64,000 bases of DNA from CADDYT01 sp035294125 (GTDB lineage Bacteria; Chloroflexota; Ktedonobacteria; Ktedonobacterales; Ktedonobacteraceae), in NCBI GenBank assembly GCA_035294125.1, contig DATGLM010000076.1, positions 62,001 through 126,000 on the forward strand, read 5' to 3'. Of this stretch, positions 25,103 through 32,509 are shown piece by piece; position 1 is the stretch's first letter, and the number at the start of each line of letters is the position of its first letter. The notes below the pieces were generated by a model. The model searched no databases. It was not told the origin of the DNA and saw only the letters and a list, made by a program, of their open reading frames with translations. The translations under genes and the position numbers were made by a program.

Positions 25103-25662
25103 CAGGACGCGCTCGGACTGGATCCGCCAGGTGTGGGCGCAGGTGTGGATGTTGGAGCGGCAGAGACCGCCGAGCGCCCCATAATGAGGCCAATGATGTC
25201 CACGAGGAGAGCCGCGAGGATCAGAATAAGGAAGAGCAGCGGCGTGGGGAGAGCGATGCCGAAGAGAGCGTCGAGAGAATAGCTGCCCGGCCCGGTAAAG
25301 CCAATCGCTGCGGCTGCGGCGAGCAACTGCAAGGGAAATTCCAGCCCGCGCTTGCTGTTCCAGAAACCGTTCTTCCAGTGGCTTTTCACAATCGCCATGA
25401 ACATCGCGCCGAAGATACCCGCAGCCCCCAGAGGCGTCAAGAAGCCGAAAGCGAGAGAGAGGCCGCCGCCGACCTCACCAAGGACGACGAAGCTTGCCCA
25501 CAGGGCGGGCGGTTTTAAACCCATCCTTTCCTGCATTTTCAGCGTACCACTGAAGCCGGAGCCGCCGAACCAGCCAAAAAGTTTTTGCGCCCCATGCGCG
25601 GCAATCGTCAATCCAGCAACAAGCCGCAGAATAAGAAGTCCTAGATCGAGCCAGATTGTCAT
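25102..25662 (-). CDS. DoxX family membrane protein
   Basis: At 186 residues with four predicted helices, this matches the DoxX family: LILRLVAGLTIAAHGAQKLF is the characteristic first helix, followed by GFSGTLKMQERMGLKP and LGEVGGGLSLAFGFLTPLG. DoxX proteins are small quinol- or redox-associated membrane proteins of uncertain function. The C-terminal 20 residues are Pro/Thr/Ser-rich. It is the first gene of a two-gene operon with the DHA2 exporter, preceded by palindromes at 25711 and 25790. Confidence 0.85.
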   Translation of the reverse strand: MTIWLDLGLLILRLVAGLTIAAHGAQKLFGWFGGSGFSGTLKMQERMGLKPPALWASFVVLGEVGGGLSLAFGFLTPLGAAGIFGAMFMAIVKSHWKNGFWNSKRGLEFPLQLLAAAAAIGFTGPGSYSLDALFGIALPTPLLFLILILAALLVDIIGLIMGRSAVSAAPTSTPAPTPGGSSPSAS

Positions 25663-25710
25663 ACGTGCGATCCCTTTCTTATCGTAAAAGTGCTTGATAG
25701 AGATACTGAC

Positions 25711-25728
25711 GTTGCAGATGACTGCAAC
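25711..25728. promoter_or_regulatory. perfect palindrome in the DoxX leader
   Basis: GTTGCAG and CTGCAAC surround a 4-nt centre, downstream of the predicted promoter. It shares the TGCA-containing half site with the palindrome at 25790, so a common repressor could bind both. Confidence 0.45.
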
Positions 25729-25772
25729 TTCCCTGATTTCAGTTTATCGCATAACACTAACAAAAGTAAAGT

Positions 25773-25802
25773 ATCATACTCCAGAGGTCTTTGCACTGCA
25801 AA
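25773..25802 (-). promoter_or_regulatory. predicted DoxX-MFS promoter overlapping a palindrome
   Basis: On the minus strand TTTGCA (25802-25797), 18 bp, then TATGAT (25778-25773). The -35 box lies within the perfect palindrome TTTGCACTGCAAA (25790-25802), a likely operator. Confidence 0.45.
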
Positions 25803-25850
25803 AACTCTGGCGGCGCATCATGGAAGCGAGGACGAGCAAGAGAAAAACGC

Positions 25851-25886
25851 GCCTCCCAGTACCGCTTCATCGGGGTACTGAGAGGC
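25851..25886. terminator. bidirectional-type terminator hairpin
   Basis: 13-bp arms with one mismatch (25851-25863 and 25874-25886). A GTTTTTCTC tail follows on the minus strand and ACTTTTTG on the plus strand. It probably ends the transcript of the secreted protein gene at 25980. Confidence 0.65.
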
Positions 25887-25979
25887 ACTTTTTGCCGCAT
25901 ACGACCCTTTCAGGAAACCGGGCTAGTCAGTGTTCCTTCTGAGATAGATCGTATCACCGGGAAGTCCTGGGCGTTCCTG

Positions 25980-27101
25980 TTAGCCTGAACAGGGGGGTGA
26001 GTAGGTTGTGAACGTCCCAAGATAGCTGTATTCTCCGCTTTGCGTGATGGCGGGAGATTGCCGCGCAAACCAGGAGAAACTCGCTATATCCTGAGGATGA
26101 TAGCCGTTAAGGACATAGGCGACTCCAACCAGCGGATCACCAACCTCCAGCAGGTTCGAACAGCCGTATTGTGGTTCGGATGGCACACTCCAGGCGGGAA
26201 CGATGTTATTGACGAACGGGTCGTTGAGCCACTCAGCAACCTCATGGCTCAAGGCATTGATATCGTCAATGGGCACACTGAAGATACCCGGGTCTGTATA
26301 GGAAGCCCAGGCGAAGGTCTGAGTGTTGCCGGGACTGGTGACAAAGGTGTCGCCGTGAAAACCGATCACGCAGCAATTGCTGGTGTTGCCGATGTAGAGG
26401 AGCGAATTGTAGGTGAGGAAGATGGGGAAAGTGTTCGGCTGGATGTTGAGTGCTTTGAGTTCTTTCAGAATCAAAGCGCCGAACCAGTGATAATTAATCA
26501 AGCCGATTACGACGTTGGTGCTTGTAATGAACACCCCACCCTGGCTCGCCGGGACATTGACGGCCACCGTCGGATACACGCTGGGGTTTCCAAGCAGCAC
26601 ATGATACTTTTTGCTGACGGTGGAAACGTAGGTCCAGAACTCAAAGCGCTGCATCGCATCCCCAAACTGGGTATTTCCACTGGTAAATGAAGCAGGCTTG
26701 AAGATAGGGGAAGCAAGCGTGCTTTTTACCTTCTTTGTGCCATCAAAAGCAATGCCATTGGCGAAGGAGAGGTCGAGGGGAATGATCTCCGTCGGAATGG
26801 TGGTTGTTACCGAACCATCCGAGGGATTGGTGCCAACCATCGTGTACTTGTAGTTGGTGCCCCCGGAGTTGAAGGCCGAAGACCAGTGAGGGATGGTGGT
26901 TCCGCTGATGTTACTCGTGACGGCGCTGGAAGTTCCCGCATCGGTGACAGTTGTGAACTGTGGAGTAATAGCGCCAAGTTTTGGCAGCCTGGACACCGGG
27001 GCCGCATTCGCAACAGTCGTCATCAGCACAAAGGCAACTGTCGCGATTAGAGTTGAGAGGACGAAGAGCGCCTTTGCTCTCCTGTGAAGCCTGAGAAACA
27101 T
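25980..27101 (-). CDS. secreted protein with an HExxE putative metal-binding motif
   Basis: A 373-residue protein with a clear signal peptide: basic RLHRRAKA, a hydrophobic core and cleavage near VANAAP at about residue 33. The mature part is rich in Ser, Thr, Gly and Asn. Near the C-terminus it contains NALSHEVAEWLNDPFVNN. The HExAE...DP arrangement recalls the conserved HELAE segment of plant EXORDIUM/phosphate-induced proteins and could bind zinc. There are two Cys pairs (NCCV and late Cys). I do not recognise a named bacterial family. It appears monocistronic, with a terminator at 25851-25886. Confidence 0.7.
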   Translation of the reverse strand: MFLRLHRRAKALFVLSTLIATVAFVLMTTVANAAPVSRLPKLGAITPQFTTVTDAGTSSAVTSNISGTTIPHWSSAFNSGGTNYKYTMVGTNPSDGSVTTTIPTEIIPLDLSFANGIAFDGTKKVKSTLASPIFKPASFTSGNTQFGDAMQRFEFWTYVSTVSKKYHVLLGNPSVYPTVAVNVPASQGGVFITSTNVVIGLINYHWFGALILKELKALNIQPNTFPIFLTYNSLLYIGNTSNCCVIGFHGDTFVTSPGNTQTFAWASYTDPGIFSVPIDDINALSHEVAEWLNDPFVNNIVPAWSVPSEPQYGCSNLLEVGDPLVGVAYVLNGYHPQDIASFSWFARQSPAITQSGEYSYLGTFTTYSPPCSG

Positions 27102-27440
27102 TAAGTTTACCCCCTTTTCAAATGGAACATCCGTTTCGCTAGTAGAAGCAACTACACAACCTTGAGAGCCTCGTCGCTAGATTGGCCGGAGCCAATTGAA
27201 TCCTACATAGGACAATAATAACGCCAGAACTTCCCTAAGCTATTGTAGAATATTGCACTTCGTTATGGCTTTGCTCGAACTTAGAAGAGAGGAAGATAGA
27301 GAGGAGGCTTGATTGCCCATTTGCGGGAAAGGGAAAAACTCTTACATAAGACAAATTACAGAAGCAAGGGTGTATTTATTACTGCACAGGCAGCGGAAAG
27401 GGAAGTTTTTCCGTTCCCGCTGCTTATCTGATTACCCGGG
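27102..27440. other. AT-richer intergenic region
   Basis: It holds the upstream region of the secreted protein gene (minus strand) and the trailing side of the membrane-protein gene. No coding sequence and no unambiguous promoter were recognised. Confidence 0.4.
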
Positions 27441-28085
27441 CTAGTATTGCCCGCGCAGCAGGACGCAGCCGACCCAGATATACCAGAGGGGGCCTACGAT
27501 GAAGCCACTGAGCAGGGCAGTACCCAGGAGCAACGGGTTGGCCGGGTCGAGAAGGATCAGGCGCCCCAGATAGAGAGCGACGAGCAGGACAGCCAGCAAG
27601 CAGCCGAGATAACTGAGTGCGCGTGGGAAAAACTGGCTCAATCCCATCAGTCGGGCAATGACAAGGAGGCCGAGGCCAGTAAGACCAAAGGTAAGCAAGC
27701 CGCGTGGGTCGATGGCACTGGGCAGGCTGGCAAGCCGGGCAGAGAAAGGCTGCGGGTTGAGGACGTTGGCAAGGTCGTAGCCCCCATGAATGACTGCTCC
27801 AAGCTGGCCGACGAGAGCAAGCAGGAAAGCCCAGAGAGAGAAGGAGGCGCTGACTGCTCGCAGGTGACTGTAGAGGGATGTGAGCAGTACGGTGGTGAGC
27901 AGGCCACCCAGCAGCAGGAAGAGGGCGCTGAGCGCCGCGCTTTTGAGAATCACAAAAGAGACCGCGTAGAGCAGACCGCCAAACGCTGCCAGTAGAGCAC
28001 ATAGCCCGGCAAATCTGCCGAAAGCGGCAGAGTCCACAGGGATTGCACCGGCAGTAGTGCTGTCAGTGGTTGTTCGGGTTGCCAT
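27441..28085 (-). CDS. multi-pass membrane protein of unknown function
   Basis: A 214-residue protein with about six hydrophobic segments and very few charged residues. After a Thr/Ser-rich N-terminus come FAGLCALLAAFGGLLYAVSF and LFLLLGGLLTTVLLTSLYSH, then IHGGYDLANVLNP, which resembles a motif of DUF4386-like membrane proteins. No catalytic or transport signature is visible. The start is an ATG preceded by GAAAGGAAG. A perfect 42-bp hairpin separates it from the membrane-protein gene upstream. Confidence 0.65.
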   Translation of the reverse strand: MATRTTTDSTTAGAIPVDSAAFGRFAGLCALLAAFGGLLYAVSFVILKSAALSALFLLLGGLLTTVLLTSLYSHLRAVSASFSLWAFLLALVGQLGAVIHGGYDLANVLNPQPFSARLASLPSAIDPRGLLTFGLTGLGLLVIARLMGLSQFFPRALSYLGCLLAVLLVALYLGRLILLDPANPLLLGTALLSGFIVGPLWYIWVGCVLLRGQY

Positions 28086-28164
28086 GATTGAGCTTCCTTT
28101 CAGCTAGATAATGACGACAACGGGTTCATGCGATAGCTGGAAGATATACGTGAATCATGGCAGG

Positions 28165-28254
28165 GGAGATCAGAGAAGGGCATATCAAGTCATGGAGAAC
28201 TGATCTGGACTTAGATCAGTTCTCCATGACTTGATATGCCCTTCTCTGATCTCC
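28165..28254. repeat. perfect 42-bp inverted repeat hairpin
   Basis: Arms 28165-28206 and 28213-28254 are exact reverse complements with a 6-nt loop. It lies 20 bp after the stop of the gene ending at 28274 (minus strand) and presumably forms a very stable stem in the transcript. Confidence 0.85.
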
Positions 28255-28273
28255 TATATAACTGGAGGAAGTC

Positions 28274-29251
28274 TCATACCGTCTGCGCCGAACGCTCTCC
28301 CTGGAGGGTTTCGCGTGAATAGCGGCTGCGGGCCGCGCGGAAAGCCGATGCCGTAGGCCAGCAGGCCAGGGCCATCACAATGAGCAGCAAGCCCGAATTA
28401 AAATCGGTGGCCATGCCAGTGAAAATCATGCCAAACCCTTCGGCAAAGTACCAGATGAGGAAGCTGACCACCATGGAAGCCACCAGCGCAATATGCAGTT
28501 GTTGATTGTTTCTCGCGGCGAAGAGGGCAAGGCCGAGCGCCAGGAAGATCACGATGAAGGCAATGTTCAGGGGAATCTCGACATTGTTCGTGATCTTTGA
28601 GAGTGCCTGCAGGATGGGGTCTATGAAGAAACCGTCAAGTCCACCCTGCCCGACCATACCACTGATCGTGCCGGAGATCTGACCAGGCTGCCACCAGTAG
28701 GGCTGCACTTGCAACAGCGCCCCAAAGATCCAGAAAGCACCCAGAATGTGGCGCAATTGCAGACGCGAGAGCAGGCTATCCTCGCGTGTCGCGCCCCGCG
28801 CTTCCTTCTCCGCCCTTTTCTTCGTGACGCGGCGCGGCCAGACGGCGAAGCCCAGGATGGGGTAAAGTATCACTGCCCCTGGCGCTCCGGTGAGGATACT
28901 GGCCGTACCGGTGAGCAGCATACTCAGGCCCTCACCGGCGTACCAGACAACCAGCGCCCAGACCACCGAAACAATCACCGCCCATTGCACTTCAAAGCCT
29001 ATCAGGAACCAGATACCAAGTATAATTTGCACTATCGCTATGAGCAGGTTGACGGCGGTGAGATGGGTAGTCGTCGTCTGGACTATATATTGCAAATTGG
29101 GTTCAATCAGCGCGGGCTGGCCTTCCAGCATCGGTTTCATGACGCCATTAACCATGTTCATCGTAAACATCTCCGGCTGCAACTGCAAACAACCATCTAT
29201 CAGCCACAACAACCCCAGGATGCGCCGGAGCCATGTACGTGAAAGCAACAT
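28274..29251 (-). CDS. tandemly duplicated membrane protein of unknown function
   Basis: At 325 residues with about eight helices, the protein is built of two homologous halves. LLSRTWLRRILGLLWLIDG (residue 2) is echoed by LLSRLQLRHILGAFWIFGA (~160), QLQPEMF by QVQPYWW, and VVWYAGEGLSMLLTGTA by LIWYFAEGFGMIFTGMA. Each half ends in CWP or VWP. So an ancestral four-helix protein has been duplicated and fused. The conserved W/Y-x-EG motif in each half may line a site. I do not recognise a named family. A strong promoter with a palindrome lies at 29335-29380. Confidence 0.65.
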   Translation of the reverse strand: MLLSRTWLRRILGLLWLIDGCLQLQPEMFTMNMVNGVMKPMLEGQPALIEPNLQYIVQTTTTHLTAVNLLIAIVQIILGIWFLIGFEVQWAVIVSVVWALVVWYAGEGLSMLLTGTASILTGAPGAVILYPILGFAVWPRRVTKKRAEKEARGATREDSLLSRLQLRHILGAFWIFGALLQVQPYWWQPGQISGTISGMVGQGGLDGFFIDPILQALSKITNNVEIPLNIAFIVIFLALGLALFAARNNQQLHIALVASMVVSFLIWYFAEGFGMIFTGMATDFNSGLLLIVMALACWPTASAFRAARSRYSRETLQGERSAQTV

Positions 29252-29334
29252 ATGAACCTTCCATCCTTTCTAACAAGGTTAGAGAATCCGGCTTATGCAA
29301 TAAGCTGCCCCAATGGGAAAAGTTCTCTATAGAG

Positions 29335-29363
29335 ACTATAGAGCAGCTTCCCCATCCTGTCTA
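29335..29363 (-). promoter_or_regulatory. predicted promoter of the duplicated membrane protein
   Basis: Minus-strand TAGACA (29363-29358), 17 bp, TATAGT (29340-29335). Confidence 0.5.
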
Positions 29364-29380
29364 TAGGGATGAATCCCTAT
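29363..29380. promoter_or_regulatory. perfect palindrome upstream of the promoter
   Basis: ATAGGGAT and ATCCCTAT flank a 2-nt centre immediately upstream of the -35 box on the minus strand. A second small palindrome, CTCTATAGAG, lies at 29325-29334. It is a candidate activator or repressor site. Confidence 0.4.
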
Positions 29381-29456
29381 TTTCTCTGTCAGGTCAGGCA
29401 GAGCAGGCTGGCTCGCAAAGAGTCCGCTCTGCCTGCTTGTTAGTGATCAGAATAGC

Positions 29457-30977
29457 CTACACCAACCCGGGGAAAAAGTCCTTTTTAATCTGGTTCGGCT
29501 CGATTTGCAGATTTTTGAGCATGCGCTCGGAGGCTCGCACCATTTCTGGAGGGCCAGAGAGGTAAAAGGTGCGCTCTTCGTAGTCGGGAACCAGCTTGCG
29601 GATCACGCTGGCATTGATTCTGCCGGTCAGACCGTTCCAGTTGCGGGGGACAGCCTGCGCATCGGTGAGCGTGTAGTAGACGCGGATGCCGGGGAGCTGC
29701 TGCGCCTGGTTCAAGACATCTTTATAGGCAAATTCATCCGCCGTCCTGTTGGCATAGAAGACGATGATGTCACGAGCTTCGTTCATGTCAACGAGGTATT
29801 TCAACATGCTCCTGAAAGGGGTAATGCCGATGCCGCCCGCGATGAACACGAGTTTTTGAGCGGGGTCTTTGGGAAGCGTAAAGTCACCGGCAAGCTGGCC
29901 CGCGAACAAGGGCGTGTGGCTGTCCAGGCGCGAGAGAGCTTGCTTGAAGCTGCTGCCCTCCGGGTAAAAGCGCACGCCGAGACGCAGGTTTTCCTCGGTT
30001 GGCGAGGAGGCAAGCGTAAAGTAGCGGCGATTGCCCCGGCTGTCGGGGTGTGGGTGCGCGAGCGTAAACTCCATATATTGTCCCGGCTCGAAGGCCAGCC
30101 GGTGCGACGGCTTGAAGACGAAATCAACGATGTTGGTGGCAATCTTACTTTTCCTGCGCAGTTTGAGCGCCACCTTGCGTTTGGGGCTAACGATATAGGA
30201 GTAGAGGTTGCCAATGACCAGCGCCAGTTCGGGGGTAGAATAGACTGGCCCGACATGGATCTGGGGGACGAAGAGCACGCCCACGATGATGGCGTAGATG
30301 TCCTTCAGTTTTTGCCTCGGCGGCACCGTCAGCGGCTCGGTAAACATAATCGAGGCAAAGAAAAACAGCGGTGTCTCCAGCAGCAACAGTTGCAGTTCTT
30401 TCACCAGCGAAAGCCCCTGCACAAGGCTGACAACGATAATGGCAACAAACGAGGTCACAAGAAAGATGGCAACCATTTCTTCCTGCCGCAGCTTGCGCAC
30501 GACAAGGTAGCCGCCAACGAGCACGGCTGGCAGCATACTGGCCGTTCCCACCCACCAGCTAGCAGTATCGCCAAGCGCAAAAGCGGTGATGACAACGGCG
30601 ATCGCGGCAGGATTGAAGATATGCTTATTGTAGATTGAGAGCACGTATTTGGAAGACATCGCCAGGATAGCAGCCCAGCCTGGAAACTGGAGATCATTCA
30701 GCGATTTCGCCGGGTCAATGATCAGCGCGAGGATGAGCGCGGTAATATAGACCGATTCCACACTGGTCGGCACGTCGAGGATGCTGGCCAGCAGCGTATT
30801 CGCGGCCCAGCACATCACGACGAGGAAGGCGGTCGAGAGCAGCAGCGCCAGCGGCGAGAACGCGAGCAGGTGAAAGTATGCCAGGATCGCCGCCATCACG
30901 ATCAGCCCGATCAGGACGTAGAGCACCAGGCGATACATGGTAATACGGTCAAGAAAGTAATCAAGTAGTCTGGACAT
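29457..30977 (-). CDS. RnfD/NqrB-like membrane domain fused to a ferredoxin-NADP reductase domain
   Basis: The first ~265 residues are a multi-helix membrane domain of the NqrB/RnfD type, with NKHIFNPAAIAVVITAFALG matching the family's quinone/flavin region. From ~275 a ferredoxin-reductase module follows: RxYS-like RRYFTLASSP for FAD, GGIGITPFRSML for NAD(P)H binding and YLSGPPEMV near the C-terminus. The fusion would move electrons from cytosolic NAD(P)H through the membrane to flavins outside. It lies downstream of an ApbE and an FMN-bind protein gene and overlaps apbE by 17 bp, forming a complete flavin electron-transfer operon. Confidence 0.9.
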   Translation of the reverse strand: MSRLLDYFLDRITMYRLVLYVLIGLIVMAAILAYFHLLAFSPLALLLSTAFLVVMCWAANTLLASILDVPTSVESVYITALILALIIDPAKSLNDLQFPGWAAILAMSSKYVLSIYNKHIFNPAAIAVVITAFALGDTASWWVGTASMLPAVLVGGYLVVRKLRQEEMVAIFLVTSFVAIIVVSLVQGLSLVKELQLLLLETPLFFFASIMFTEPLTVPPRQKLKDIYAIIVGVLFVPQIHVGPVYSTPELALVIGNLYSYIVSPKRKVALKLRRKSKIATNIVDFVFKPSHRLAFEPGQYMEFTLAHPHPDSRGNRRYFTLASSPTEENLRLGVRFYPEGSSFKQALSRLDSHTPLFAGQLAGDFTLPKDPAQKLVFIAGGIGITPFRSMLKYLVDMNEARDIIVFYANRTADEFAYKDVLNQAQQLPGIRVYYTLTDAQAVPRNWNGLTGRINASVIRKLVPDYEERTFYLSGPPEMVRASERMLKNLQIEPNQIKKDFFPGLV

Positions 30978-31716
30978 TTTTTAATACATACCTTTCAAAG
31001 CCCGTAGTATACGTTGCCCGTGCGGAAGAATCGATCATATACCCTTCAAAGCCCGGTAGTTGCTCTATAAAGTAAATGCCCCTTTTCCCCATGGCAAAGG
31101 CCGCCGTGGCGAAGCGATCCGCCTCGTAGATATCAGGGCCAATGACGGTCAGGCTCACGATATCTTCAATAGGCTGCTGCGGCTGATAGGGATTATAGAT
31201 ATGCTGTCCGCGAATGGCCGTGCCGGAGGTGGCAACCCCTCTGTCGGTGATCTCCAGCACCTTCACATTCTCATGGCGGTTAAACGGGTTGCGAATGCCG
31301 ACACGCCAGGGCTTGCCGTTTTTTGTCCCTGCTACCTGGATATCGCCGCCCGCGTCGATATAAAAATTGGCAAAGCCAGCCTCTTTGAGCATCTGCGCGG
31401 CCTGGAAAATGGCCCATCCCTTGACGATGCCGGAAGGGTCGAGCATGCCGGCACGCTCGATATCGAAGTAGCCCCGCGTCTCCTGCCGCGTTTGCTCGCT
31501 GAGTGCCAGAATCGTTTTCATAGCATCGCTATAGTCCTCTTCAGCCAGCTCGCCCCGATTGATCTTTGAAATCTCGCTCTCTGCTTTGTAAGTGCTGAAT
31601 GTCTCATCAACGGAGCGAAAGTAGGCAAAAATCTTTTCGATATCCGCCTCTGTCGCGCTGGCATCGAGTATCTCGACGGTGATGGGCATACCCATCAGCA
31701 GTTGAAGTTGTTTCAT
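30961..31716 (-). CDS. apbE: FAD:protein FMN transferase
   Basis: ApbE family enzymes transfer FMN from FAD onto a Thr or Ser of target proteins outside the cytoplasm. The diagnostic segments are MGMPITVEI at the start, FDIERAGMLDPSGIVKGWAI (the PSGIVKG motif), YIDAGGDIQVAG (Mg/FAD site) and TSGT. At 251 residues it is shorter than typical ApbE (about 330) and has no signal peptide or lipobox, so its localisation is uncertain. It lies between the target FMN-bind protein gene (3 bp away) and the RnfD-FNR fusion. Confidence 0.88.
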   Translation of the reverse strand: MKQLQLLMGMPITVEILDASATEADIEKIFAYFRSVDETFSTYKAESEISKINRGELAEEDYSDAMKTILALSEQTRQETRGYFDIERAGMLDPSGIVKGWAIFQAAQMLKEAGFANFYIDAGGDIQVAGTKNGKPWRVGIRNPFNRHENVKVLEITDRGVATSGTAIRGQHIYNPYQPQQPIEDIVSLTVIGPDIYEADRFATAAFAMGKRGIYFIEQLPGFEGYMIDSSARATYTTGFERYVLKNVQTT

Positions 31717-31719
31717 CTA

Positions 31720-32205
31720 TTACGCCTGCGCCTGCGCAAGTGCATTGGAGAGTGACTGGATGAACGCTTCGCTGGAATCGGTGGCTCCGCTCACAATATC
31801 GACGTTGGCGCTTTGCGCCTGGATGGCCTCGTTGACGAGAATCGGGTCCGCGTAGCTATTGATCTCTACTGAGCGGCCGCGATCATTGGGATACTGCAAA
31901 AACTGTACATGGGTCATCCTGCCGTCCTGGATGACCACCTGCACCTGTACCACCCCCCACTGCGCATCGGCTACATTGCCCGTGTATGTCCCATCCTTGT
32001 AGGTTTGGCCCGATGTACTGGTCGCGCCCGACGTCGGCGCCGTCCCCGGTGCCGTTGTGGCAGCAGGTGCCGGAGTCGAACGCGACGAGGAACGCGACGA
32101 TGGCGCGGTCGTCGGCACAATAGCAACAGGATTGGCCTGTGCATGGAGAAAACAGTAGATAACAAAGATGCCTATAATAACCGCTGACACAATCGCTTTT
32201 TTCAT
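31720..32205 (-). CDS. FMN-binding (FMN_bind) domain protein, flavinylation target
   Basis: An N-terminal hydrophobic signal anchor (AIVSAVIIGIFVIYCFLHA) is followed by a Ser/Thr/Pro-rich linker and a single FMN_bind domain (DGTYTGNVADAQWGVVQVQV to the end). The flavinylation motif DIVSGATDSS is intact, with the Thr in SGAT as the likely attachment site for FMN by the adjacent ApbE. It is probably an extracytoplasmic one-flavin electron carrier fed by the RnfD-FNR fusion. I chose ATG 32205; the longer frame starts 18 nt earlier. Confidence 0.88.
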   Translation of the reverse strand: MKKAIVSAVIIGIFVIYCFLHAQANPVAIVPTTAPSSRSSSRSTPAPAATTAPGTAPTSGATSTSGQTYKDGTYTGNVADAQWGVVQVQVVIQDGRMTHVQFLQYPNDRGRSVEINSYADPILVNEAIQAQSANVDIVSGATDSSEAFIQSLSNALAQAQA

Positions 32206-32354
32206 CGTATGGTTTGTCCTCACACAAACAATGCGAAGATATTTCGCTTCCCCTGGATGACAATCATCATCGAATACCGCTATAAACTCATCTACAGGCG
32301 AGGTAATGGTAATAGTATTCTACCACTCGCGCTCTGATTTATTGTAAGGAAGTG

Positions 32355-32383
32355 AGATTAAAAAGGTGGCAGAAATTTGTAAA
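32355..32383 (-). promoter_or_regulatory. predicted promoter of the flavin electron-transfer operon
   Basis: Minus-strand TTTACA (32383-32378), 17 bp, TAATCT (32360-32355). A second TTACA half-site 11 bp upstream (32389-32394) gives a Pho-box-like direct repeat. Confidence 0.45.
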
Positions 32384-32415
32384 GAATCTGTAAGAAGAAC
32401 TTCCTTCTTGCTGAC

Positions 32416-32444
32416 TTGTTAGCAGTGAGAGAGTGAAGTATGGT
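32416..32444 (+). promoter_or_regulatory. predicted promoter of the gene at 32510
   Basis: TTGTTA (32416-32421), 17 bp, TATGGT (32439-32444), about 65 bp before the GTG start. Confidence 0.4.
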
Positions 32445-32509
32445 ATATATGAGATGGGAAGCAGGCTTCCCATGATTGGAACCAAATGAAGTAAGTAAAG
32501 GGTGAGCAT

